Source: Paraburkholderia sp. BL9I2N2
GTDB taxonomy: Bacteria > Pseudomonadota > Gammaproteobacteria > Burkholderiales > Burkholderiaceae
DNA length: 64,000 nucleotides
Assembly: GCF_004339745.1 (NCBI RefSeq)
Contig: NZ_SMGP01000001.1
Location: 3,968,001-4,032,000, forward strand
Direction: 5' to 3'
A model generated the notes under the pieces. It worked only from the letters and a program-made list of their open reading frames with translations. It ran no database searches and had not been told where the DNA came from. Below are positions 17,438-26,917 of this stretch, piece after piece. Positions within the stretch are counted from its first letter, which is position 1. Each line of letters begins with the position of its first letter. Position numbers and translations under genes: made by a program.

Positions 17438-18553
17438 TTACTTGACGTTCGCGCCGACCGCTTCGTCCCAGTGCTTCGTGATGGTGTCCTTGTACGCGTC
17501 CTGTTGCGAGAGCGTCGGGAACACCACGTTCTTGTAAGCCGACGGCGGCGGCAGCTTGTCGAGCAGCGCTTGCGGCACTTTCTTGCCGCTCACCAGTTCG
17601 TTGTAGCGCATCGGATGGCAGTAACCCTTCAGCCAGCCGATCTGGCCTTCGTCGGAGTACAGATACTCCATCCACAGCTTGGCTGCGTTCGGATGCGGGG
17701 CGTAGGCGCTGATCGCCTGAACATACACGCCGGCGACCACGCCCGTTTTCGGTACCACCACTTCCACCTTCGGATTGCCCTTCAGTGTGTCGCGGTCGGC
17801 CAGCGCGTTGTAGTCCCAACGCACGATGATCGGCGTAGTACCTTGCGCGAGCGATGCGGCCTTGCCGATCACCGGCACGAAGTTGCCGCTCTTGTTCAGG
17901 TTGGCGAAATACGTGAGGCCGGCCTGTCCGGCTTTGCTCGCATCGCCTTTGCTTTGCGACAGACCGGCGGCGTACACGGCTTGAATCGCCTGGTTGGCCG
18001 AGCGCGGGTCGCCGGCCAGCGAGACAGCGTTCTTATAGTCCGGCTTGAGCAGGTCGCTCCAGTCCGACGGCGCCTTGTCGATCATGTCGGCGTTGACTTC
18101 GAACGCGAGCACGCCGTAGTAATCGCCATACCAATAGCCGTCGGCATCCTTCGACTCTTTCGGAATCGAGTTCCACGTGGCGACCTTGTACGGCTGCAGC
18201 AGACCTTCCGCCTTCGCCGACGGACCGAACGACAGACCCACGTCGATCACGTCGGGCGCCTGCGGACCCTTGTTGCCCTTGTTCGCCTTGATGGCTTCGA
18301 TTTCATCGCCCGAACCCGCATCCGGATTCAATTCGTTGATCTTGATGCCGTACTTCTTCTGAAAACCGGCCACCAGTTCACCGTAATTGCACCAGTCGTG
18401 CGGCAGCGCGATCACGGTGAGTTGGCCTTCCTGCTTGGCGGCGGCGATCAGTGCGTCGAGCGGCGCGGCCGAAGCGCTGCTGCTGACGCCGGCGGCGGTG
18501 ACACCCGCAACGGCCGACATCGAAAGTATGCGAGCTAACGCGGTGCGGTTCAT
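17438..18553 (-). CDS. Periplasmic substrate-binding protein of the ABC importer
   Basis: This 371-aa protein has a cleavable Sec signal peptide (about 1-29, ending SSASA). Its mature part is a type II periplasmic binding fold of the extracellular solute-binding family 1/6 found with Fe3+, polyamine and phosphonate importers. The start is the ATG at 18551-18553. It lies between the phosphodiesterase and the permeases, so it should feed this transporter. Ligand residues cannot be assigned by eye. The adjacent phosphodiesterase and DeoR/GlpR-type regulator favour a glycerol-phosphate-linked ligand, which is inference. Confidence 0.85.
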   Translation of the reverse strand: MNRTALARILSMSAVAGVTAAGVSSSASAAPLDALIAAAKQEGQLTVIALPHDWCNYGELVAGFQKKYGIKINELNPDAGSGDEIEAIKANKGNKGPQAPDVIDVGLSFGPSAKAEGLLQPYKVATWNSIPKESKDADGYWYGDYYGVLAFEVNADMIDKAPSDWSDLLKPDYKNAVSLAGDPRSANQAIQAVYAAGLSQSKGDASKAGQAGLTYFANLNKSGNFVPVIGKAASLAQGTTPIIVRWDYNALADRDTLKGNPKVEVVVPKTGVVAGVYVQAISAYAPHPNAAKLWMEYLYSDEGQIGWLKGYCHPMRYNELVSGKKVPQALLDKLPPPSAYKNVVFPTLSQQDAYKDTITKHWDEAVGANVK

Positions 18554-18655
18554 AGTCTTTCCCCATCCTCTGCCGAAATTGCTACGTTTGGAAAATTTCT
18601 AATTCGAGCTTCGGGGCGCGTCGTGCACTCCTGCACTTGCGCGCCCGCGCCATGT

Positions 18656-19441
18656 TCAGGCCGGGTTGGCCGGCGCCGAGAACATGTGGGGTCGCAGTGT
18701 ATCGATGCGATCTGTACAAATCATGTCGACGCCCCATTGCGCGAGCAGTTGCGCGCGCGCCGTGTCGTTGACCGTGTAGGCGAGCACGCGCAGGCCGGCG
18801 CAGTGAATCTCCGCAACCAGCCGCTCCGTGAGATAGCGTTGGTTCGCGTGAAAGGACACGCAGTCCAGTTCACGCACGATGCGCAGCCAGTCGTCAGGCA
18901 CCTCGTCGAACAGCATGCCGCGTTGCACCGACGGCGCGGCGTCGCGCGCCGCGGCCAGCGCCTCGAACGAAAACGACGACAGCAACGGCGGCGTCTGGCC
19001 TTGCCATAACGTCAGCGCGCCGCTTGCCACCAAAGTGCCGGTGATCTCGTCGCGGCCCGGACACGGTTTGATTTCGATGTTGGCGGCAATGCCGTCGCGC
19101 GCGCAACGCTCGGCCGCCTCGGCGAGCGTCGGCAAACGCGTGCCGGCGAACTGCGGTCCGTACCAGGCGCCGGCGTCGAGCGTTGCCAGTTGCTGCCATG
19201 TGTGTTCGGCGGCGGCGCCGTGGCCGTTGGTGGTCCGCTCGAGCGTGTCGTCGTGCAGCAGGAAGAGTTGGTTGTCGGCGGATAGCTTGGCGTCGAATTC
19301 GACCATGCGGTAGCCATAGCGCACGCAGGCGTCGAAACCGGCTAGCGTGTTTTCCGGCGCCAGCGTGCCGCCGCAGCGATGCGCAGCCAGTCGCGGATAA
19401 GGCCAGTCTGCGGATAAGGTGCGATTAATCCCGTTTCCCAC
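18656..19441 (-). CDS. ugpQ: Cytoplasmic glycerophosphodiester phosphodiesterase (UgpQ-like)
   Basis: This 261-aa enzyme hydrolyses glycerophosphodiesters to glycerol 3-phosphate and an alcohol. The signature blocks are AHRCGGTLAPENT (catalytic His and Glu; a Cys replaces the usual Gly after HR), HDDTLERTTNG and EIKP. There is no signal peptide, as in UgpQ and unlike periplasmic GlpQ. It is the first gene of the importer operon, which implies the diester is imported intact and cleaved inside. Glycerol 3-phosphate is the effector of GlpR-type regulators, fitting the divergent regulator at 20007. Confidence 0.88.
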   Translation of the reverse strand: MGNGINRTLSADWPYPRLAAHRCGGTLAPENTLAGFDACVRYGYRMVEFDAKLSADNQLFLLHDDTLERTTNGHGAAAEHTWQQLATLDAGAWYGPQFAGTRLPTLAEAAERCARDGIAANIEIKPCPGRDEITGTLVASGALTLWQGQTPPLLSSFSFEALAAARDAAPSVQRGMLFDEVPDDWLRIVRELDCVSFHANQRYLTERLVAEIHCAGLRVLAYTVNDTARAQLLAQWGVDMICTDRIDTLRPHMFSAPANPA

Positions 19442-19770
19442 GTCTCGTTACCTTTCAGATAGAGCGGGTTGACTATGCTCTCGACACGTTCCCGGCCATC
19501 ACTGCTGCCTCGGCCATCATGATCCAGCGCGGCCTCATGCTGTCTCCACGCGCGAGCCCGTGCGTAGTATCGCGCTAAGGCGAGCGCGGCGATACCCGGG
19601 CGTACGCTGCATGTTCTCATCGCGCCGCACACTGCAATGTCATTGTCAGGATGACGAAGCGTGGAGTCATCCCGCAGCGCGAAACATCACCGGCCTATCG
19701 CCCGGACGGCAAACCCCAAGAGCCATTATGGCGACGGCACAGGTCAATCAAATTGCCAAAAACGCCGCGA

Positions 19771-19790
19771 AATGCTCGGAACCGGACATT
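19771..19790. promoter_or_regulatory. GlpR-like operator 1
   Basis: The site aatgctcggaaccggacatt fits the GlpR operator WATGTTCGWTAWCGAACATW except for a few positions. It lies in the AT-richer 565-bp gap 19442-20006 between the phosphodiesterase operon and the divergent DeoR-family gene. Apart from this and the next site I see no gene in the gap. Confidence 0.5.
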
Positions 19791-19799
19791 TCAATTCCT

Positions 19800-19822
19800 T
19801 TTCGAACATTTGATGTTCGAAA
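19800..19822. promoter_or_regulatory. GlpR-like operator 2, perfect 10-bp inverted repeat
   Basis: The arms tttcgaacat and atgttcgaaa are exact inverted copies around ttg. CGAACAT and ATGTTCG are the two GlpR half-site words, here in everted order. The site is 10 bp from operator 1, so two or more regulator dimers may bind side by side. Confidence 0.55.
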
Positions 19823-20006
19823 TAGACTCAGCGCTTCGATCTGCGAAGGCTAAGTTGAAATACACAAACTTGCAAGCTGCCAAAAAAATACAACACAATC
19901 CGGCTAAAGTAGTACGCTTGACATCCTCCGGACACACATTCGTGACCACGATGTCGCAGTTAAATACAAGCTGAATCAACGCGCGTACGCATCCAGGGAA
20001 AAATGC

Positions 20007-20777
20007 ATGTGGCAGGAAGACCGGCATCAAAGAATTCGCGCGTTGCTGTCCACGCTGCAACGTGTGTCCACGGAACGGATCATGGCGGATCTCGGGGTGT
20101 CGCGCGAAACCGTGCGGCGCGACCTGCTCGATCTCGAAGCGCTAGGTGAACTGCGGCGCGTGCACGGCGGCGCGATCAAGCCCGCCGACGAAGCGCCGAT
20201 CGCCGAACGCGCGCATATGCGTGTCAAATCCAAAACGGCGATTGCGAAGGCGGCTACGCGTTTGATCACGAGCGGCCAGACGCTTTTCATCGACGCCGGC
20301 ACCACCACCGCCGCGCTAGCCGAAGAACTGGCGAAACTCGCGAACCTCACCATCGTCACCAATTCGATCGATGTCGCGTTGAAGATGCGCGGCGCAGTCG
20401 ATCAAACCGAAGCCGCCAACGAAGTCATTCTGCTGGGCGGATCGATCAGCGACCGCGCCATGGCGACCACCGGCGCCACCACCGTGCTCGACATCCAGCG
20501 CTATCGCGCGGACCTCGCGCTGCTGTCGCCGGTCGGCATCGATCACCGGCATGGCGCGACCAACTACGATCACGCCGAAACCGAAGTCGCGCGCGCCATG
20601 GTCGCCAACGCGGACCGCGTGGTGATCCTCGCCGACTACAGCAAGATCGGCCAGCGCAGTCGTATCTCGTACTGCCCGGTCGAGCGGATCGACGTGCTCG
20701 TCACCAACAAAAAGGCGGCCGAAGCCGCCGAGTTTGCATCGCTGAAAAAGAAGCTCGAAGAGATCGTGCTCGCTTAG
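20007..20777 (+). CDS. DeoR/GlpR-family transcriptional repressor
   Basis: This 256-aa regulator has an N-terminal winged HTH (about 6-57, recognition helix in GVSRETVRRDLLDLE, then the RVHGGA signature). A DeoR C-terminal sensor domain follows, with FIDAGTTTAALAEEL and a late KIG segment typical of phosphosugar-responsive members. The ATG at 20007 follows AGGGAA; an earlier ATG at 20003 is in another frame. It is divergent from the phosphodiesterase operon and the intervening gap carries GlpR-like operators, so autoregulation and control of that operon by glycerol 3-phosphate or a similar phosphate ester is likely. Confidence 0.87.
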   Translation: MWQEDRHQRIRALLSTLQRVSTERIMADLGVSRETVRRDLLDLEALGELRRVHGGAIKPADEAPIAERAHMRVKSKTAIAKAATRLITSGQTLFIDAGTTTAALAEELAKLANLTIVTNSIDVALKMRGAVDQTEAANEVILLGGSISDRAMATTGATTVLDIQRYRADLALLSPVGIDHRHGATNYDHAETEVARAMVANADRVVILADYSKIGQRSRISYCPVERIDVLVTNKKAAEAAEFASLKKKLEEIVLA

Positions 20778-20808
20778 GGCTTGGGCCTTAGGTCAGAAGA
20801 CTCGAGGT

Positions 20809-22476
20809 CTATTCCTTCACATGCATCGTGTCGAGCGAACGCTTGCGCAAGCGGGTGTCGTGCAACGCACCGGCTGCGTCGAGTACCGGATAGGCGGTCG
20901 AGCAGAACAACGAGTTGAGCCGCTTCATGTCGCTGATCAGATCGAGATGCAGCGCACTGGTTTCGATGCTTCGCAAGGTCTGTCCGGTGAGCCGGTCCAG
21001 ATGGCGGTATGAATACGCGCGCTCCAGATCACGAAAGCGCTCCTTCTCCGCGAGCAGGCGCTCGGCGCAACGCAGATCGTTGTTCAGAAAGACCGACAAG
21101 CCAAGCTGCAAATTGCTGACGAGCCGCGCCTGCAAGTCGTCCAGTTCACCCAGCCCTTCCTCCGAAAACGACAGACGGTGGGCGATCTTCTTTTCCTCGA
21201 TGTCGCGCACGATCCGCTCGATGATGTCGCCCGCATGCTCCAGGTTGATCGTCAATGAAATGATGTCGGTCCAGCGGCGGCTGTCGGCTTCGTCGAGTTG
21301 CTCGCGCGAGATCAGCGTCAGATAGGTTTTGACGGCGGCGTAGAGCTCGTCCACGTCGTCGTCCATGCGCGCCGTTTCGCGCGCTTTGTCCAGATTGTTG
21401 TTATGGATCAGGTCCGCGACGTTGTCGAGCATAGTGCGCACAATGTCGCCGATCCGCAGCACCTCGCGTGCGGCATGCGCGAGTGCAAGCGTCGGCGTGG
21501 ACAGCGCCGCGGTATCCAGATGGAGCGGCCGCAGCTCGCCATTCGGCATCGGCCGGTCGGGCAAGATACGCACACAGACGCGCGCCACCGGATCGATCAG
21601 CGAGAGGCAGGCGCAGCAACGCAGCGTGTTGTAGATCAGATGGAAGCCGACCGTGGCTTCACGCGGATTCGCGATCAGCACCGGCAGACCGCGCGCGAGC
21701 AGCGAAGTGAACGGCAGGATCAGCAACGCGCCGGCCAGCTTGAACGCAAAGCTGCCCAACGCGAGACGCCGCGCCGCCGCGTTTTGTGCGACGGTGCCGA
21801 GGAGCGCGAGCAAGCCGCTGCCAAGATTAGCGCCGATCACGAGGCACAGGGCGACCTTCAGCGAAATCACACCGGACGAGGCGAGCGTCGCGGTCAGCAA
21901 CACCGCGGCAAGGCTCGAATAGGACAGCATGGCGAACGCGGCGCCGACCAATGCGTCGAGCATGGTGTCGCCAGTCAGTGCACCGAACATCACGCGCACG
22001 CCGGCGCCTTGCATCATCGGCTGAGCAGCTTCGACGATCAGACGCAGCGCCAGCAGAATCAAGCCGAGGCCGATCAACGTTCGGCCGGCCTGGCCGAGAC
22101 GGGTTTGCTTTCGCGAAAGGAACAGCGGCACGCCGAGCAGAATCAGGATCGGCGACAACCAGGACAGATCGAGTGTGAGGATCCGCGCCATCAACGCGGT
22201 GCCGACGTCGGCGCCGAGCATGATCGCGAGACCACTGGTGAGCGGCAATAGTCCCTGCGCCGCGAACGACGTGACGATCACCGCAGTGGCATTACTGCTT
22301 TGCACGAGACTCGTGACGCCAACACCCGAGAGGAAAGCTCGCCAGCGACTACTGGTGCTGCGCCCCAACACGCTGCGCAGGTCGGCGCCGAGGACTCGCA
22401 GGATGCCGGTGCGCACAATGTGCGAACCCCACACGAGGAGCGCCACACCGGCCAGAAGGTTTAGGAGAATCAACAT
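20809..22476 (-). CDS. yjbB: YjbB-type Na/phosphate cotransporter family protein
   Basis: This 555-aa protein has two Na/Pi-cotransporter repeats in the N-terminal membrane half, with the family QSS motifs in SLVQSSNAT and SYSSLAAV. A cytoplasmic PhoU-like helical domain fills about 340-540. It closely follows the E. coli YjbB pattern, where the protein promotes phosphate export. I chose the ATG at 22474-22476 because MLILLNLLAGVALLVWG matches the family N-terminus. The frame continues 69 codons upstream through unrelated sequence. Only about 30 bp separate its stop from the convergent DeoR gene, and no terminator is visible. Confidence 0.88.
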   Translation of the reverse strand: MLILLNLLAGVALLVWGSHIVRTGILRVLGADLRSVLGRSTSSRWRAFLSGVGVTSLVQSSNATAVIVTSFAAQGLLPLTSGLAIMLGADVGTALMARILTLDLSWLSPILILLGVPLFLSRKQTRLGQAGRTLIGLGLILLALRLIVEAAQPMMQGAGVRVMFGALTGDTMLDALVGAAFAMLSYSSLAAVLLTATLASSGVISLKVALCLVIGANLGSGLLALLGTVAQNAAARRLALGSFAFKLAGALLILPFTSLLARGLPVLIANPREATVGFHLIYNTLRCCACLSLIDPVARVCVRILPDRPMPNGELRPLHLDTAALSTPTLALAHAAREVLRIGDIVRTMLDNVADLIHNNNLDKARETARMDDDVDELYAAVKTYLTLISREQLDEADSRRWTDIISLTINLEHAGDIIERIVRDIEEKKIAHRLSFSEEGLGELDDLQARLVSNLQLGLSVFLNNDLRCAERLLAEKERFRDLERAYSYRHLDRLTGQTLRSIETSALHLDLISDMKRLNSLFCSTAYPVLDAAGALHDTRLRKRSLDTMHVKE

Positions 22477-22702
22477 AAGGCACTGCGCATCCGTTCCTGC
22501 TGCCATGACCCGAACCGCATGCCGCGCGAACCGGCACCCGGGGCGTATGACAGTAGTGTTGCACATTTTTGCCTTATTGTAATTTTGTGCTTTTAAATAT
22601 AGGCTCGTGTCAAGCTGTGGATGGCTGTGTGCCGGCTCTTGGTCAGTCATACGGGGAGTTCGACCACTCGACCGCTCGCCCACTTAATCACGAGGACTCT
22701 GG

Positions 22703-23386
22703 ATGAGCCGCAACCTTGCGTTGTTCGACCTGGATCACACGTTACTGCCGCTGGATAGCGATCAGGCGTGGGCCCACTTCATTGCGGGATTGGGTATAGA
22801 AGGCGCCGCGCGGCACGCGCAGGAAATCGACGATTACTACCGTCAATATGTGGCCGGCACGCTCGACATGGCTGCTTACCTGAACTACACGCTCGCGCCG
22901 CTTGCCCGCCACTCGCGCGAGCAGCTCGACACGTGGCATACGCAGTTCATGCAGCAGGTGATTGCGCCTGCGATCCTGCCGGCAGCGCGTGCGCTCGTAC
23001 AACGCCATCTGGATGCGGGCGACCTGTGTTGCATCGTTACCGCCACTAATGTGTTCATCACGGAGCCCATCGGCAAGGCGCTCGGCTTCGAGCATCTGCT
23101 GGGAATCGAGCTTGGCACCGAAGGGGGCGATCCGTTGGCGCGCTTTACGGGAATGGCTGTCGGCACACCGACCTTTCGCGAAGGCAAGATCACGCGCACC
23201 GAGAGTTGGCTGGCCTCGCTCGGGCATCGTCTGCAGGATTTCCCGCAGAGCTGGTTCTATAGCGATTCGATCAACGACGTCCCGTTGCTGGAGCGCGTTA
23301 CGAATCCGGTTGCGACCAATCCTGACGCGCGGCTGCGGGCGATCGCCACGGAACGCGGCTGGCCGGTGATTGAACTGTTTGCCTGA
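22703..23386 (+). CDS. HAD-superfamily phosphatase, SerB-like (subfamily IB)
   Basis: This 227-aa phosphatase carries motif I DLDHTLLPLDSD (nucleophile D9, acid D11), a Thr in the VTATN segment as motif II, and motif IV YSDSINDVPLL. An alpha-helical cap is inserted after motif I. It belongs to the phosphoserine phosphatase-like HAD-IB group, but the substrate cannot be fixed by sequence. It is divergent from yjbB across a 226-bp gap with an AT-rich centre and stands alone. Confidence 0.85.
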   Translation: MSRNLALFDLDHTLLPLDSDQAWAHFIAGLGIEGAARHAQEIDDYYRQYVAGTLDMAAYLNYTLAPLARHSREQLDTWHTQFMQQVIAPAILPAARALVQRHLDAGDLCCIVTATNVFITEPIGKALGFEHLLGIELGTEGGDPLARFTGMAVGTPTFREGKITRTESWLASLGHRLQDFPQSWFYSDSINDVPLLERVTNPVATNPDARLRAIATERGWPVIELFA

Positions 23387-23413
23387 GTCTTGACCTGAGC
23401 CTGAGCCGCCGCG

Positions 23414-24283
23414 CTACGCGCGCCCTTTCCACGGCACGAGCCGCCGTTCCAGTGCACGCATACCGAGATCGAAGAGCCACGCGATCAGCCCGATCAACAC
23501 GATGCCCATCACCACCACGTCGGTGCGTAGAAAGCTCGATGCGTTCAACACCATCTGACCCAGCCCCGCAGTGGCCGCAACCATTTCGGCGGCGACCAGC
23601 GTAGTCCAGCCGAAGCCGATCGCGATGCGCAGGCCGGTCAGAATCTCCGGCAACGCCGCAGGCAAAACCACGTGCCGCACGATCTGCGAGAAGCGGCCGC
23701 CCAGCGAATACGCCGCATGAATCTGCTCGATGGTCGCGCTGCGCACGCCGGCCCGCGCGGCCATGGCAATAGGTGCGAAGCAGGCCAGATAGATCACGAC
23801 GATCTTCGCCGTTTCGTCGATGCCGAACCAGATCACCACGAGCGGTAGATAAGCGAGCGGCGGCAGCGGTCGATAGAACTCGAGCGGCGGATCGAGAAGG
23901 CCGCGCGCGACCCGGCTCACTCCCATCAGAATGCCGACCGGCACGGCCGTGACCGCAGCCAGCGCAAACGCGCCGAACACACGCAAGGCGCTCCACGCGA
24001 GATGCTCGGAGAGGGGCAAGCCGCCTTGAATGCGGCCGTGCCACGCGTCGAGAAATGCGCTCCACACCGCTTCGGGTGTGGGCAGAAATAGCGGCGGCAA
24101 CCAGTGCAGATGCGTGGCAAGCCACCACAACGCCGCGAGCGTCGAGACCGAGACCGCGCTAAGCGCCGCGCTCGGACCTTCGCCCGGCAAACGCCAGCCG
24201 CGCACGGGCCGCACGGCCCGCTGCGGCCGCTTGCCGGCCTGGGCGAGCGGCACCTTGCCCAAAGATTCCCGCGAAGCCGTCAC
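23414..24283 (-). CDS. tauC: TauC, taurine/sulfonate ABC importer permease
   Basis: This 289-aa permease has about six membrane segments after a basic Pro/Arg-rich tail of ~35 residues. The coupling loop lies near AAYSLGGRFSQIVRHVVLPAALP. It overlaps tauB by 4 bp and completes the tauA-tauB-tauC operon. Assignment to taurine rather than a generic sulfonate rests on the TauA homologue. No tauD dioxygenase is present here. Confidence 0.85.
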   Translation of the reverse strand: MTASRESLGKVPLAQAGKRPQRAVRPVRGWRLPGEGPSAALSAVSVSTLAALWWLATHLHWLPPLFLPTPEAVWSAFLDAWHGRIQGGLPLSEHLAWSALRVFGAFALAAVTAVPVGILMGVSRVARGLLDPPLEFYRPLPPLAYLPLVVIWFGIDETAKIVVIYLACFAPIAMAARAGVRSATIEQIHAAYSLGGRFSQIVRHVVLPAALPEILTGLRIAIGFGWTTLVAAEMVAATAGLGQMVLNASSFLRTDVVVMGIVLIGLIAWLFDLGMRALERRLVPWKGRA

Positions 24284-25077
24284 GACAGCACCTCTTCCTG
24301 ATTGCGCTCATGCAGCCGATGCACCAGCCGCTCGCGCCATTCGATGAAATCCGCCGACGACTTCACCGCACGTGCGTCGCGTGTCTGTAGAAAACGCCGC
24401 GCGAACGGCAAGTCGTAGCTATCGGCGATGCGGCCCGGGCCCGGCGTCATGACGACGAGACGGGTCGCGAGAAAAAGCGCCTCCTCGACGCTGTGCGTGA
24501 TGAAGAACACCGTTTTGCGCGTGCGGCCCCAGACATCGAGTACGAGTTCCTGCATCGACTCGCGCGTCATGGCGTCGAGCGCGCCCATCGGTTCGTCCAT
24601 CAGCAGCACGTGCGGATCGCTTGCGAGTGCACGGGCGATACCCACACGCTGCTGCATGCCGCCCGACAACTCATAGACCCGCGAGCGCGCATGCTTCTCA
24701 AGCCCGACGAGCGTCAGCATCTCGAACGCAATGCGCTCGCGCTCCGCCTTCGGCACGCGCTGAAAGCGCAAACCGAGCGCGACGTTGTCGAGCACGTCGA
24801 GCCACGGCATCAACGCGTACTTCTGGAACACGACGCCACGGTCCGCGCCCGGCCCGAGCACGGGCTCGCCGTTCAGCCGCACCTCGCCTTCCGTCGGCGG
24901 GATGAAGCCGGCAATGCAATTGAGCAAGGTCGTCTTGCCGCAACCCGACGCGCCCAGCGCGACCACGAACTCGCCGGGTTCGATACGCAGATCGACATCG
25001 GCCAGCGCGACGTGCGGCGCCGCGCCGCGCGCGCCTTCGTAGGCGACGTGCAGTCGCCGGATTTCAAGACCGCTCAT
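24280..25077 (-). CDS. tauB: TauB, taurine/sulfonate ABC importer ATPase
   Basis: This 265-aa ATPase has Walker A GASGCGKT (42-49), signature LSGGMQQRVG and Walker B VLLMDEPMGALD. It follows tauA by about 40 bp and overlaps tauC by 4 bp. It powers sulfonate uptake with TauA and TauC. Confidence 0.88.
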   Translation of the reverse strand: MSGLEIRRLHVAYEGARGAAPHVALADVDLRIEPGEFVVALGASGCGKTTLLNCIAGFIPPTEGEVRLNGEPVLGPGADRGVVFQKYALMPWLDVLDNVALGLRFQRVPKAERERIAFEMLTLVGLEKHARSRVYELSGGMQQRVGIARALASDPHVLLMDEPMGALDAMTRESMQELVLDVWGRTRKTVFFITHSVEEALFLATRLVVMTPGPGRIADSYDLPFARRFLQTRDARAVKSSADFIEWRERLVHRLHERNQEEVLS

Positions 25078-25118
25078 CGCCGCACCTCATGATGTCGATA
25101 GGAGACAGCGCGCGACGA

Positions 25119-26141
25119 TCAATGCGCCGCGCGTTGCACGAACTGCGGATCGACGCCGGTCGAATAGTCGGCCAGCACGTTCTGGATCGTGCCTTGGGTC
25201 TTAAGAAACGCCGCGGTGGCGGCCAGCGACTTCGCCGCACCCGATTGCGCGCCGCCGCCAAGCCATGCATTCGAAGCCTGTTGGGCCGGCGTCGGGAACG
25301 CGTACAACGCGAGGCTCGCCGGCACTTCCTGCGCGTTCGCGCCGGACTCTTTGGCGACCGCCTCGACCTGCGGCGACGCTGCCGTCCATGCCGACGTGTG
25401 ATCGCGGTAATTCGCGTCCGTCGCGGCCAGCACCTTCACGAAGCGCGCGACGAACTCGGCGTTCTGACTGGCGAACTTGCGATCGACGACGAAACCGTCG
25501 AAGGTCGCCTTGCCGGTCTGCTGCGCAACCTGACCCGAGGTGATGAGCACCTTGCCGTTCTTCTTGACCTTGGCGAGCACCGGGTCCCAGATATACGTCG
25601 CGTCGATGTCGCCGCGCTCCCACGCCGCCGCGACTTCAGGCGGACGCAAGTTGACGATCTTGACATCGGACGTATTCACGCCCGCGCTCTGCAACGCGAC
25701 CAGCGTGTGAAAGTGCGACGTCGACACGAACGGCACGCCGATTTTCTTGCCTTTGAGACCGGCGACGCTCGTTACATTGGAGCCGTCGCGTGCGACTAGC
25801 GCTTCGGCGTCGTTGATACTGTCGAGAATCCAGAACAGCGAAATATCCACGCCTTGCGACAAACCCGCTGCGATCGGGCTCGAACCGGCTTCACCGAGTT
25901 GCACCGAGCCGGACGCAAGCGCGCGGATCACGTCGGCGCCGCTGCCGAGTTTGCGATAGGTGACCTTGTAGCCGGTGGCTTTCTCCACTTCGCCGGTGGC
26001 CTGCGCGTAGCGCCACGGCACCACCATGTCCTGATACGCGATCACGACTTCTTTGGTGTCGGCGTGCGCCGTGGAAACAAACGATGCGGACAGTGCAAGC
26101 AGCGTAGCGAACGCGGCAAGCGGACGGCGGAAGCGGTTCAT
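25119..26141 (-). CDS. tauA: TauA, periplasmic taurine-binding protein
   Basis: This 340-aa protein has a Sec signal peptide (cleavage near STAHA/D, about residue 27) and an SsuA/TauA-type binding fold: VVIAYQDMVVPWR, GSGADVIRALASG and AAAWERGDIDATYIWDPVL are close to TauA. It captures taurine as a sulfur source in the periplasm. The 273-bp gap upstream (26142-26414) separates it from a divergent small membrane protein. It is AT-rich near 26205-26235, as expected for CysB/Cbl control, but no operator can be called. Confidence 0.88.
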   Translation of the reverse strand: MNRFRRPLAAFATLLALSASFVSTAHADTKEVVIAYQDMVVPWRYAQATGEVEKATGYKVTYRKLGSGADVIRALASGSVQLGEAGSSPIAAGLSQGVDISLFWILDSINDAEALVARDGSNVTSVAGLKGKKIGVPFVSTSHFHTLVALQSAGVNTSDVKIVNLRPPEVAAAWERGDIDATYIWDPVLAKVKKNGKVLITSGQVAQQTGKATFDGFVVDRKFASQNAEFVARFVKVLAATDANYRDHTSAWTAASPQVEAVAKESGANAQEVPASLALYAFPTPAQQASNAWLGGGAQSGAAKSLAATAAFLKTQGTIQNVLADYSTGVDPQFVQRAAH

Positions 26142-26414
26142 CGGAATGCCCCTTGAGCAGGTGTTGTTCGGGAGGCTTTCGACTATAGGCAGTTTGTTCG
26201 CGGCCGGTTCTAATTAATCCGCGATTGCTAATCACGCTGTTCGAGCATTGCTTTTCACGTTCGGTTGGTTAGCGGCGACTGCTGTTGCGGGGGGCGGACG
26301 GTTCCAGCGAATGATGCGGATCGTGGCGCTTTTGCGCAAGCTGGCCGTTCGGCAGATTGACCTGCAATTGACCGGAGCGGGATCATCTTTGCGTCGCCAA
26401 AGCTTCGCATTCCT

Positions 26415-26861
26415 ATGATCGATTTTATTGGGCGCATTTGCTGGTTGCTTTTCAACGTCGGCGTGCCAGTGTGCGCGCCCTTTGCGCTGCTGCCTCTGTT
26501 GAGCTTCTCGCGCTTCTATCGGGAGTCGTCGAAAGGGATTGCGATACGTTCCGTGCAGAACGGACAACTTCTCTGGGTCGTCATTTCGATGTGCGCCAGC
26601 GCGTGCTACGAGATCGGCAGCGCGCTGGGCGAGGCTTCGACAAATAGCACGCTGGCCTTCATGCTGGCCGGATTGCTCTGGCATGTTCTGTTTCTCGTCG
26701 TGGCGTCCATCCTCGTCACGTTCGGCGCGGCTGACTCGGCACCGCATCTTGATTATCATCGCGGCGACGAGGCACGCGAACGAAGGTTGATGTGGACATC
26801 GGCGATCATGACTGCAGCGGTGGTTGCCTCATTTGCCCTATCTCATTATTCGTTAAACTAA
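26415..26861 (+). CDS. Small integral membrane protein of unknown function
   Basis: This 148-aa protein has about four membrane segments (roughly 6-30, 48-68, 78-102, 122-142) and a charged loop HRGDEARERR before the last. I do not recognise a family. It is divergent from tauA and is followed 56 bp later by a 44-aa membrane peptide, with a terminator beyond. The two may form one transcript. Confidence 0.7.
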   Translation: MIDFIGRICWLLFNVGVPVCAPFALLPLLSFSRFYRESSKGIAIRSVQNGQLLWVVISMCASACYEIGSALGEASTNSTLAFMLAGLLWHVLFLVVASILVTFGAADSAPHLDYHRGDEARERRLMWTSAIMTAAVVASFALSHYSLN

Positions 26862-26917
26862 CTAATTGGCAATCGTCAGAGCTATACTTTCAAGCATATC
26901 TAACAGGGAGAACTTAA

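Noticed and set aside
19651..19974. 107-codon frame in the gap before the DeoR gene
   Set aside because: Covers the operator palindromes, has no ribosome site and no protein-like pattern.
22550..22570. Pho box upstream of yjbB
   Set aside because: Only a single CTGTCATA half-site; the second 11-bp-spaced half is missing.
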